From: Slackia isoflavoniconvertens
GTDB taxonomy: Bacteria; Actinomycetota; Coriobacteriia; Coriobacteriales; Eggerthellaceae
Direction: 5' to 3'
DNA length: 34,669 nt
NCBI RefSeq assembly: GCF_003725955.1
Contig: NZ_QIBZ01000020.1
Coordinates: forward strand, 1 to 34,669
Part shown: piece by piece, positions 7,655 through 14,164 of the stretch
Position numbering within the stretch: the stretch's first letter is position 1
How the letters are laid out: each line of letters starts with the position of its first letter
Made by a program: the position numbers and the translations under genes
Notes under the pieces: model-generated
The model's database searches: none
Told to the model about the DNA's origin: nothing
The model's input: the letters and a program-made list of their open reading frames with translations, nothing else

Positions 7655-8536
7655 TTATTTCACGCTCGTGAGGCGTCCCTGGTAGCCGCAAAGAATGCGC
7701 GCGTTGCCATTGGCAATGGCGAGGCCTTCCTCAAGCGCCGCCCGCGGAAGGTCGTAGTCGTTATTGTTTTGCGAGATGTGCATGGCGACGACGGTTTCGG
7801 GCGTGCGCAGGCCGGCTGCGCGCGATTCGGTGATGAGGGTTGCGAGCTCATCGGTAGCCTGTGGGTTTGAGAGGTGGCCGAGCTCCGAGGCGATTCGCTT
7901 CTTAATAATGTAAGGGTAATCGCCGTTTTTCAGCATGCGCTCGTCATGATTGCTCTCGAGCGCCAAAATGCGCACGTCGCGTAAAGCCGCGTGCGCGGCG
8001 CTCGTCACGATGCCCGAATCGGTTATGTATCCCAGCGCGTCGCCGTCGGGCGACTCGACGCGAAAGCCGAATGAAGCGGCGGCATCGTGGCTGGTGGCGA
8101 AGGGGAGCACGCGTAAGCCGGCGGCGCACACGACGTGCTTATCGCAGACGGAAGCCTTATTGCGGCCCTCGCTCGCATTTTCGTCTTGGGAAAGCGTAAG
8201 TGCTGTGCCAAGCGTCGCCGTTTCGAAATCGCCTGCAATCTTCTGCAGCGTTGAGCTGTTGTCGACGCAAGCGCGATTCACGTATACCATTGGCGCGCAA
8301 CCGAGTTTTGCCAGGCCACGCAGCACCACGCCCAGGCCTTTGGTGTGGTCCCCGTGCTCGTGGGTGATGAATACGGCTTCGAGTCGCGTGGGGTCGAAGC
8401 CCGCTTCGTCGCAGCGTTCGAGGAAATCGCGCTTGCAAATTCCGCAGTCAATAAGCACGCCCGCGCCCGTAGCGGCGTTTTCGACGATGGCGGCATTGCC
8501 TTTGCTGCCGCTTGCGAGCACATGTAGTTTCAGCAT
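7655..8536 (-). CDS. Metallo-beta-lactamase-fold hydrolase, WalJ/YycJ type
   Basis: 293-residue protein of the MBL superfamily. The N-terminus LKLHVLASGSKGNAAIVE and LIDCGI are hallmarks of the YycJ/WalJ group, and the metal motif ITHEHGDHTKGL gives His59, His61, Asp63 and His64. Later GHLSN and MHISQNNND supply the remaining ligand region. WalJ in Gram-positive bacteria is a dinuclear-metal 5'-3' exonuclease-like protein tied to DNA repair and often to the WalKR operon; no walKR genes lie here. The frame runs upstream to 8884, but the ATG at 8536 is chosen because homology starts at once and AGGAAGA lies 6 nt before it. It is about 25 residues longer than usual. It converges on yebC and diverges from the MerR-type gene. 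Confidence 0.88.
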   Translation of the reverse strand: MLKLHVLASGSKGNAAIVENAATGAGVLIDCGICKRDFLERCDEAGFDPTRLEAVFITHEHGDHTKGLGVVLRGLAKLGCAPMVYVNRACVDNSSTLQKIAGDFETATLGTALTLSQDENASEGRNKASVCDKHVVCAAGLRVLPFATSHDAAASFGFRVESPDGDALGYITDSGIVTSAAHAALRDVRILALESNHDERMLKNGDYPYIIKKRIASELGHLSNPQATDELATLITESRAAGLRTPETVVAMHISQNNNDYDLPRAALEEGLAIANGNARILCGYQGRLTSVK

Positions 8537-8669
8537 AAGAATCTTCCTGTTGCGGCGCGTGATCGCGCTCTTCTTTTCCAGCGCACAAGTATAGGCGAAA
8601 TGCCTTGCTCCCGTGTGCAATTTGAAAGCGAAGCGTCGGTATGCCGCCCTCGCAAAATTTACATGCCCT

Positions 8670-8708
8670 CTTACGACAAGGCACCGATGACCTTGTCTTG
8701 GTCGTAAG
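8670..8708 (+). promoter_or_regulatory. Dyad operator candidate in front of the MerR-type gene
   Basis: A perfect inverted repeat GACAAGG-N9-CCTTGTC occupies 8675-8697. It is nested within a second pair, CTTACGAC (8670-8677) and GTCGTAAG (8701-8708). Two overlapping dyads between the divergent hydrolase gene and the MerR-type gene fit a regulator binding site, most simply that of the neighbouring MerR-like protein. Confidence 0.5.
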
Positions 8709-8810
8709 AAAGGGTGCGACATGACGAGCGAAAAGAAAAACACCGTTGGACAAATGGGGTGTTGCTGTTCAAGCGTTGAACAGGTTAGCTGGAAGAAAGG
8801 AGGGCAGGGA

Positions 8811-9611
8811 ATGCGCGATGAAGTGGCAGACGGCTGGAAGATTTCCCAGGTGGAAGTGCTGGTTGGGTTGCCGCGCCGCGACATTCAACGTGCGTGCTAT
8901 GAAGGTGCGGGCGGGCTCGGCATCGTGAAGCCGCGCAATACCACATGGGGTTGGCGCGTGTATGAGGTTCCCGATGTGGCGAAGCTCTTCTTACTGGCGC
9001 AGGGGCGCAGGCAGGGCAAGACGCTTGATGAAGTTCGCGACGAACTCGCGTCTTGCGAAGGAGCGCGCGACGTGTTGCACAAGCTTGCGCGATGCGAGCA
9101 GGCCGCCCGCGAGGCATGTGATGCTCAAGCAGGTGCAAGCATGTCGGCTTGCGCGTTGCGATGTGCAATCGAGCAGGGGGACGTAACGGTATTTGCGGGG
9201 CTTATCGACGCGTCGTTCGCGGAAGATGCGCGTGCGTTCTGCGATGCGCATGCGGCGCTTGGGCTTGCTGCCGAGGGGCTTCTATCGAAGCTTTTCGCGG
9301 ATCTCGCCCGTGTTCGCGCGTGCGGTCAAGCTCCGAGTTCGAATGATGCGAAGGAGATTTGCGCAGCTTCAGTTCATGCGGTTTCCGAGCGATGCGCGCT
9401 GCGCGCTGCCGATGCGGCCGAGCTGCTTGCTCGGGCGATGAATGCGTCGGGCATGGGGCTTACGTGCGAGTTGTGGCTTGGTCCTGCGACATGGACGTAT
9501 GCGAATGCAGCGCTTGAGGCTTCGCAACTGGATGCGCAGCGCGCGGGCGCGACCGAAGAGGAATGTCACGTAAAGCCTTTGGGCGATGCGAAAGAGCAGT
9601 CGGCTGTTTAA
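8811..9611 (+). CDS. MerR-type helix-turn-helix regulator with unknown effector domain
   Basis: 266-residue protein. Residues about 8-75 form a winged helix of MerR type: WKISQVEVLVGLPRRDIQRACYE is the first helix-turn-helix, WGWRVYEVPDVAKLFLLA the wing and second helix, and LDEVRDEL the start of the dimer helix. The remaining 190 residues are alanine-, cysteine- and acid-rich helices that I cannot assign; position and helical content recall the ligand domains of TipA-like regulators, but no motif proves that. ATG 8811 is chosen because AAAGGAGG (8796-8803) sits 7 nt upstream; the in-frame start at 8721 would add a Cys-rich segment without support. The lipoprotein gene starts 27 bp after the stop, so both are probably one transcript. 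The dyad at 8670-8708 is a likely autoregulatory site. Confidence 0.7.
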   Translation: MRDEVADGWKISQVEVLVGLPRRDIQRACYEGAGGLGIVKPRNTTWGWRVYEVPDVAKLFLLAQGRRQGKTLDEVRDELASCEGARDVLHKLARCEQAAREACDAQAGASMSACALRCAIEQGDVTVFAGLIDASFAEDARAFCDAHAALGLAAEGLLSKLFADLARVRACGQAPSSNDAKEICAASVHAVSERCALRAADAAELLARAMNASGMGLTCELWLGPATWTYANAALEASQLDAQRAGATEEECHVKPLGDAKEQSAV

Positions 9612-9638
9612 GCGACTAATCAAGGGAAGGATTTGAAA

Positions 9639-10496
9639 ATGATGAAACCAATGAGCATGACGGCATGCGCGGTGGCGTTTGCCGCGGCTGTGGCGCTCGC
9701 CGGATGCTCGGATGGCGCGGGGTCTGCGGCTGGCTCCGCCGGCGATGCGGGTGCGCCTTCGGCATCGCAGCAAGCCGCTGAGGCGGTGCAAATCAAACAA
9801 TCGCCCGACAAATATACCTGGTACGTGAAAAACTACGTCGGCATGAACGCAGGCAACGCCGGCTACACTGGGCTCGATACCAATCGCTACGACCGTTACG
9901 GCGCTGGTGCGCTGCGGCTCGTGTTCGTTGCGGGCGATGGTACGTTTGTCGATCCCGAAAATGAAGATCAGCTGAAGGAATACGTGGTTATCGGGCAGAA
10001 TCTCGAGCCGAACACTGAAGTCGTATACACCTTCCAAAAAGACGATGACGGCAAAGAATACGACAATCTGGTTTCGACGAAGTCGCATGAGGAAATCGTG
10101 CTTGCCGTGAAGCGCGTTGGTTCGTCGGGTGATACTGTTGACATGACCGCGATTCAGGCTTCGCCCGACAAATACACGCGCATGGTGCGTGACTACGTTG
10201 GACGCAATTTGGCGGAATGCGGCTATTTGGCGCTCGGCGGGTATTTGGCCGATTCCTATGGCGCGGGGTCGGTGAAGATCAATCCCATTGCCGATGATGG
10301 GTCGTATATCGACTTGTCCGATTCCGAAACGTATAAAGACGTGCTTTCCCAATACAAGGTGACATCTCAAAGCGTTGCGCCTAATACGGCGATGACTATG
10401 ACGTTCATGCTCGATAGTGATGGCAACGAGTACGAAAACCTCGTTTCCACGAAGAGTCTTGATTCGATTGACCTGCAGGTGACGAAAATCGGTTAA
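9639..10496 (+). CDS. Lipoprotein with two tandem PASTA-like repeat domains
   Basis: 285-residue secreted lipoprotein. The signal peptide is short and hydrophobic with the lipobox ALAGC (about residues 19-23), followed by a Gly/Ala/Ser linker. Two homologous domains follow, about residues 50-160 and 170-285. Each begins SPDKYT and contains a (K/R)(D/N)YVG(M/R)N stretch, a YGAG turn, a region ending in VAPNT or LEPNT, and DGxEYxNLVSTKS before a final hydrophobic strand. The YVGMN-A-x-GY core resembles a PASTA fold by eye; this is inference. ATG 9639 is used because GGGAAGG lies 8 nt upstream; TTG 9633 and ATG 9642 are alternatives. It follows the MerR-type gene by 27 bp and probably shares its transcript, which suggests that the regulator controls a cell-surface response. 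Confidence 0.8.
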   Translation: MMKPMSMTACAVAFAAAVALAGCSDGAGSAAGSAGDAGAPSASQQAAEAVQIKQSPDKYTWYVKNYVGMNAGNAGYTGLDTNRYDRYGAGALRLVFVAGDGTFVDPENEDQLKEYVVIGQNLEPNTEVVYTFQKDDDGKEYDNLVSTKSHEEIVLAVKRVGSSGDTVDMTAIQASPDKYTRMVRDYVGRNLAECGYLALGGYLADSYGAGSVKINPIADDGSYIDLSDSETYKDVLSQYKVTSQSVAPNTAMTMTFMLDSDGNEYENLVSTKSLDSIDLQVTKIG

Positions 10497-10513
10497 CAGG
10501 TGGTTGGGGCGAA

Positions 10514-10546
10514 AGGGCGCGAGTTGATATTTGAACATCGCGCCCT
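10514..10546. terminator. Stem-loop between convergent genes
   Basis: Perfect 9-bp stem AGGGCGCGA / TCGCGCCCT with a 15-nt loop that can add a GTT/AAC pair set. It lies between the ends of the lipoprotein gene and the XRE gene. There is no good T-tract on either side, so it may halt transcription weakly or serve as an RNA end. Confidence 0.5.
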
Positions 10547-10592
10547 CGCCGCGATTTCTGGGTGCTAGGCGACGGAGAAATGGATGGCGACC

Positions 10593-10808
10593 CTAGAAAT
10601 CGATGAGGTCGGCCACCTTTACGCCGAGGCTGTCGGCGATGCGGCATAAAAGGTCGAGCCCAATGCTTACGGAACCGTCTTCGATGTGCCATATGTGCGT
10701 TTGATTTGAGCCGGCCATCAAGGCAAGCTTGCGCTGGGAGAGGCCTTGCCTCTCCCGTTCACGCCTAATTGCGGCGCCGAGCAATCTTTTGCGTTCGCTT
10801 GAATCCAT
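10593..10808 (-). CDS. Small XRE-family helix-turn-helix repressor
   Basis: 71-residue single-domain regulator. LLGAAIRRERERQGLSQRKLALMAGSNQTHIWHIEDGSVSIGLDLLCRIADSLGVKVADLIDF covers all five helices of the Cro/C1 type, with QRKLALMAG and QTHIWHIEDG as the helix-turn-helix. No extra ligand domain is present, so it probably acts as a simple dimer. The promoter at 10832-10860 gives a leader of only about 17 nt without a clear Shine-Dalgarno sequence. It is transcribed away from the 11-mer-repeat protein gene, with 120 bp between starts, and is the obvious candidate to regulate it. GCTATAGC, within the promoter spacer, could be its operator. Confidence 0.85.
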   Translation of the reverse strand: MDSSERKRLLGAAIRRERERQGLSQRKLALMAGSNQTHIWHIEDGSVSIGLDLLCRIADSLGVKVADLIDF

Positions 10809-10831
10809 GCGGCCATGGTATGGGGTAAAAT

Positions 10832-10860
10832 TGAATAGGCGATATGCTATAGCAAGTCAA
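10832..10860 (-). promoter_or_regulatory. Promoter of the XRE gene with internal palindrome
   Basis: On the minus strand TTGACT (10860-10855), a 17-bp spacer and TATTCA (10837-10832). The spacer contains the 8-bp palindrome GCTATAGC (10846-10853), well placed for repressor binding. Confidence 0.55.
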
Positions 10861-10928
10861 AAAACGAATGGGCAGATGACGCGCACAGTGGCGGCTTCTG
10901 CCCATTTGCGTTGAAGGAGGCATGGGAA

Positions 10929-12134
10929 ATGGGATTCAATCCGTTCGAGCAAATTGGCTCCGCTGCGGCCGATGCGGGAAAATTCCTGCAAGATAGGGGC
11001 AACGACATTGCAAAGGTGGCTTCGGAAGGTGCGAATGCTGTCGCAAAGGGGGCAGCTGAAGGTGTTGACGCCGTTGCGAAAGCTGCCAGCGAAGGTGCGG
11101 AAGCCGCCGCGAAGGCAGCCACTAGCGGAGCGAATCAGGTTGCGGAAGCCGCCGCCAAGGGAGCTGATGCTGCCGTGAAAATCGCTGGTGCTGGCGCTGG
11201 TCAATTTGGCAATGCTGTTGTAGATGCTGGTAACAAAATGGCCAATGTCCTGCAGGAAAACGTTGCTCCAGCGCTGCAGCAAGGTGTCAGCGATGCGGCT
11301 GAAGCGGCAAGCCATTTGGCGTCTTCGGCTAAGAAGTCGATTTTCAGCCCACTGCTCAAAGAAGAGATAGAAGCTGAATCTTTCGTTCTGCCAAAAATGA
11401 TTAACGTTATTGACGCGAGCGAAAAGCGCACGGTCGATTTGGAATTTGGGGCAATAGGCTGGCAGAGTAAAGAAGGGAAAATCAAGGTTCTTCATGTATA
11501 CGAAGATGCGTTAGATATTGTCCCTTGCGATTTTTATCCATCCGCATCATCGAAGTCGGGCCTGGTTTTCTATGTGGACCAGTTGAATCCGCATCGCTAT
11601 ATCGATCTTTCTAAATATTTCGATATTATCGCCGACGAAAAGAAGGCGGAGCTACTGGACATTGCCTATCGCTTGGGCGCAAAGCACTGCCATCTCGAGT
11701 GCCGTGAAGAAAAACGCAGCATCGTATCGGGAAAGGCCGCGGGAAAGCGAACGGCGAAATTCCAAATCGATGGTGTACCCGTCAAGGTGGCGAATCAGGG
11801 CGAAGCTGAGGCGGAGTTCGAAAAGTATGGCACTGCCGTAACTCTCTTTTCTCAGGAATACAGTGGTAGCAACGACCCTCAATACCCCGAACTTCATTGG
11901 TATGAACATGACCCGAAAATCTTACAGCTTATTGAAGCGCGCTGCGACCGTGCGAATGAGCTCAAACGCTACAGTGCCGAAATTAGCGATACACAATCAG
12001 TAACATTTGATTTGAATGTCGCAGTGGGAATCGATATGGCGATCAAGAAAATGGGTTTGGCGAGCAACTTCTCATTTGAGGGCCAGACGCGGCAAGAGAA
12101 ACGTCGCAAATTGACGTTCGTCGTTGAGTTCTAG
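10929..12134 (+). CDS. Unknown protein with an 11-residue amphipathic repeat region
   Basis: 401 residues, no family recognised. Residues about 30-106 are seven tandem 11-residue units, the first ones being VASEGANAVAK, GAAEGVDAVAK, AASEGAEAAAK, AATSGANQVAE and AAAKGADAAVK. Such undecads form long amphipathic helices and are known from group 3 LEA proteins, synucleins and apolipoproteins, which bind membranes or protect proteins. The helix runs on to about 137, then a compact alpha/beta domain of about 260 residues follows, with no signal peptide or membrane segment. That domain contains DLEFGAIGWQ, LDIAYRLGAKHCHLEC and a final NVAVGIDMAIKKMGL...LTFVVEF strand set. Start 10929 is set by AAGGAGG (10914-10920), 8 nt upstream. 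GC is lower than in the flanks. The XRE repressor is divergent, and the toxin-antitoxin pair lies downstream. Function unknown; a membrane-associated stress or defence protein is possible. Confidence 0.75.
   Translation: MGFNPFEQIGSAAADAGKFLQDRGNDIAKVASEGANAVAKGAAEGVDAVAKAASEGAEAAAKAATSGANQVAEAAAKGADAAVKIAGAGAGQFGNAVVDAGNKMANVLQENVAPALQQGVSDAAEAASHLASSAKKSIFSPLLKEEIEAESFVLPKMINVIDASEKRTVDLEFGAIGWQSKEGKIKVLHVYEDALDIVPCDFYPSASSKSGLVFYVDQLNPHRYIDLSKYFDIIADEKKAELLDIAYRLGAKHCHLECREEKRSIVSGKAAGKRTAKFQIDGVPVKVANQGEAEAEFEKYGTAVTLFSQEYSGSNDPQYPELHWYEHDPKILQLIEARCDRANELKRYSAEISDTQSVTFDLNVAVGIDMAIKKMGLASNFSFEGQTRQEKRRKLTFVVEF
11016..11246 (+). repeat. 33-bp coding repeat (seven 11-residue units)
   Basis: The 11-residue units are encoded by diverged 33-bp units. 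The consensus is A-A-x-E-G-A-x-A-V-A-K with small residues on one face, Lys at the unit end and Glu at position 4. The first five units are clear and the last two degenerate. Wobble positions differ between units, so the repeat is old and held by protein-level selection rather than by recent duplication. Confidence 0.75.
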
Positions 12135-12326
12135 TGCTCGATGGGTTTTGTATACAGCTATCGAGGAGATGCTTGCCACCTGCCGAAGCCAAACCGAAAT
12201 GCTCGTGTCGTAAAGCATGAAGTACGCATAAGGCGATGACCTGTCTACGGCTAGAAATTAGCAAATATGTCAAGTTGAAATTCCTCGGTTTGTTTGAGTT
12301 CGAATCGCGCTTTGGCTTGCTTGCGT

Positions 12327-12360
12327 TTGCGCAGTCAAATTGTTAGAATACAATGTATTC
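12327..12360 (+). promoter_or_regulatory. Promoter and operator of the toxin-antitoxin operon
   Basis: TTGCGC (12327-12332), 16-bp spacer, TACAAT (12349-12354). A perfect odd palindrome GAATACA-A-TGTATTC (12346-12360) overlaps the -10 box. This is the standard arrangement for autorepression by an antitoxin or toxin-antitoxin complex of the ribbon-helix-helix type. Confidence 0.7.
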
Positions 12361-12381
12361 AGCAAGAGAAAGGAGCTGGAA

Positions 12382-12597
12382 ATGTCTACGATGACCATGC
12401 GGATAGACGATGTCGACGCTGCGGTGGTTCGGAAGTATGCGAAGTTCGAAGGCAAAACCATCTCCGATTTTATTCGTGATGCGGTCTTTGAAAAAATAGA
12501 GACTCAGGATGATTTGGCAGCGTTGCGAGCCGCCGTCGAGGAAGACGACGGCACTCGCTACACGCACGCTCAAGTGCTTGCAGAGTTGGGCCTGTAG
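12382..12597 (+). CDS. RelB/DinJ-type antitoxin (ribbon-helix-helix)
   Basis: 71-residue antitoxin. STMTMRIDDVDAAVVRKYAKFEGKTISDFIRDAVFEKIE is a typical ribbon-helix-helix DNA-binding unit (beta strand MTMRID, then two helices). It is followed by an acidic linker and a C-terminal helix (YTHAQVLAELGL) that would wrap the toxin. ATG 12382 is supported by AAAGGAG (12369-12375), 6 nt upstream. Its stop codon TAG directly abuts the toxin ATG with no gap, so translation is coupled. It most likely represses its own promoter through the palindrome at 12346-12360. Confidence 0.88.
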   Translation: MSTMTMRIDDVDAAVVRKYAKFEGKTISDFIRDAVFEKIETQDDLAALRAAVEEDDGTRYTHAQVLAELGL

Positions 12598-12864
12598 ATG
12601 TCTTGGCGTGTCGAATACACCAAGGCGGCGTTGAAGCAGCTGAAAAAGATGGACCGATTTGATGCGAGGCTGATTCTTTCATGGATCGGGAAGAACCTTG
12701 AGGGATGCGATGATCCCCGCATACATGGCAAGGGGCTTACGGCCAATCGAGGGGGCGAGTGGCGATATCGTGTTGGCGATTATCGAATCTTGTGCATCAT
12801 CGAGGACGATAAGCTTATCGTAGAAATATTTTCAATCGGCCATCGCAGCGAGGTTTATAAATAA
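12598..12864 (+). CDS. RelE/ParE-superfamily toxin
   Basis: 88-residue toxin. SWRVEYTKAALKQLKKMDRFDARLILSWIGKNL forms the N-terminal strand and two helices. DDPRIHGKGLTANRGGEWRYRVGDYRILCIIEDDKLIVEIFSIGHRSEVYK is the beta-sheet core with the WRYRVGDYRI and IGHRxxVY signatures of the RelE group. RelE-type members cut mRNA in the ribosomal A site; ParE-type members poison gyrase. The Arg-rich core and the C-terminal HR-x-x-VY favour RelE. It starts at the base after the antitoxin stop. The pair sits in the lower-GC accessory patch. It looks intact. Confidence 0.9.
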   Translation: MSWRVEYTKAALKQLKKMDRFDARLILSWIGKNLEGCDDPRIHGKGLTANRGGEWRYRVGDYRILCIIEDDKLIVEIFSIGHRSEVYK

Positions 12865-13064
12865 GGGGCGCGAGCTTCGGGTGAGCGTTGCCTAATGGGG
12901 TCGGTCTGCCGAGGCGGTTTGTTCTAAAGGTTGTGGCCGTGAGCCTCGGGAAAACGCCGCCGACGCTATCGCGATTCGGCGCTGTGTTGGGGTTTCGATA
13001 CCAAGGTGGCGAAGGTGCTGCGTTCGGCTCGCTGGCGGCGGGTCCAAAGAAAGGGTTGCATCCA

Positions 13065-13979
13065 ATGCGCATCAATAAAGTCGCATTCATCGGCAAAGGT
13101 GGCGTGGGGCTGCTGTATGGCAGCATGATCGCCCGCGTGCTCGGCGACGACGCCGTGGAATTCGTGATGGACGACGCGCGCTATGAGCGTCACGCGGCTG
13201 ATCAGCTGAAAATCAACGGCGAGCCGAGCAATTTGCGCAGCGTGCGCGCGAGCGAAGCGACTCCCGCTGACTTAGTGATTCTTACGATTAAAACCACCGG
13301 CCTTACGCAAGCGCTCGATACCATGGAAGCCGTCGTGGGCCCCGAAACGCGCATTGCGTCGCTGTGCAACGGCATTACGAGCGAGCAGAAAATCGCCGAG
13401 CGTTTCGGCTGGCAGCGCACGGTGCTCGGCATTTGCCAAGGCATGGATGCGGTGTTCCTGAACAACGAACTCACATATGATAAGCCAGGCGAAATCCGCT
13501 TCGGCGCGTCGCCCGATACCGACCCCGCCGTGGTGGCTGACATTGCCGAGTTATATTCCCGCGCGGGCATCGCCCATGTGGTGGAGCCCGACATTAAGCG
13601 TCGCATGTGGACGAAGCTCATGATGAATGTTGGCGTCAACCAAACGTGCATGGTGTATGGCGGCACTTACGGCAGCGTGACCGAGCGCGGAAGCGAGCAG
13701 CGCCGCAGCCTGGTGGCGGCTATGCGTGAGGCCTGCGTGGTGGCAAATGCGGAAGGCGTCGCTATTGCCGAGTCTGACTTGTCGCAGATGGTCGAGCTGC
13801 TCGAAACGCTCGACCCTGAAGGCATGCCGTCTATGGCGCAAGACCGCATCGCGCGCCGCAAAACCGAGGTCGAGGAATTCTCGGGCACCATCTGCCGTCT
13901 TGCCGCCGAGCACGGCATCGAAGTCCCCCAAAACGAATGGCTCTACCAACGCATTCGCGAAATCGAGGCGAGCTGGTAG
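13065..13979 (+). CDS. panE: 2-dehydropantoate 2-reductase (ketopantoate reductase family)
   Basis: 304-residue NADPH-dependent enzyme that reduces ketopantoate to pantoate in the coenzyme A pathway. The Rossmann motif GKGGVGLLYG (residues 10-19) stands in for the usual GAGAxG. VILTIKTTGLTQAL is the ApbA/PanE middle motif. RRMWTKLMMNVGVNQTCMVYG carries the catalytic Lys with the substrate-binding Asn. PSMAQDRIARRKTEVEEFSGTICRLAAEHGIEVPQN contains the expected S-M-x-Q-D and the conserved Glu. The frame is open from 12888, but the Rossmann fold begins at 13065. AAAGAAAGGG lies 9 nt upstream. No other pantothenate genes are adjacent. Because the family includes paralogues of uncertain substrate, the panE symbol is likely rather than certain. 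Confidence 0.85.
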   Translation: MRINKVAFIGKGGVGLLYGSMIARVLGDDAVEFVMDDARYERHAADQLKINGEPSNLRSVRASEATPADLVILTIKTTGLTQALDTMEAVVGPETRIASLCNGITSEQKIAERFGWQRTVLGICQGMDAVFLNNELTYDKPGEIRFGASPDTDPAVVADIAELYSRAGIAHVVEPDIKRRMWTKLMMNVGVNQTCMVYGGTYGSVTERGSEQRRSLVAAMREACVVANAEGVAIAESDLSQMVELLETLDPEGMPSMAQDRIARRKTEVEEFSGTICRLAAEHGIEVPQNEWLYQRIREIEASW

Positions 13980-14124
13980 CGGCTTGCCGAGACGGCTCAA
14001 GCGAAGGCTAGGTGGCGTCGCGGTCCGCAGCCGTTTCGCGGAAATGCGTTCGCAGCGAACGGGCTGCCCGCTTGCGGAAATGTTCGGAATCGCACCAAAC
14101 TGGCCGGCGTATCGCGAATGGCTC

Positions 14125-14130
14125 TATACT
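14125..14130 (+). promoter_or_regulatory. Possible -10 box of the membrane-protein gene
   Basis: TATACT lies 35 bp before the start codon at 14165, with a weak TGGCCG 18 bp upstream as the only -35 candidate. AGGAG at 14151-14155 is the ribosome site. Confidence 0.35.
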
Positions 14131-14164
14131 ATGAGTGATTAATGCCGTCCCAGGAGCCATTCCC

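Noticed and set aside
12290-12310. tRNA T-arm-like GTTCGAATC
   Set aside because: No flanking stem, anticodon arm or acceptor stem can be built around it.
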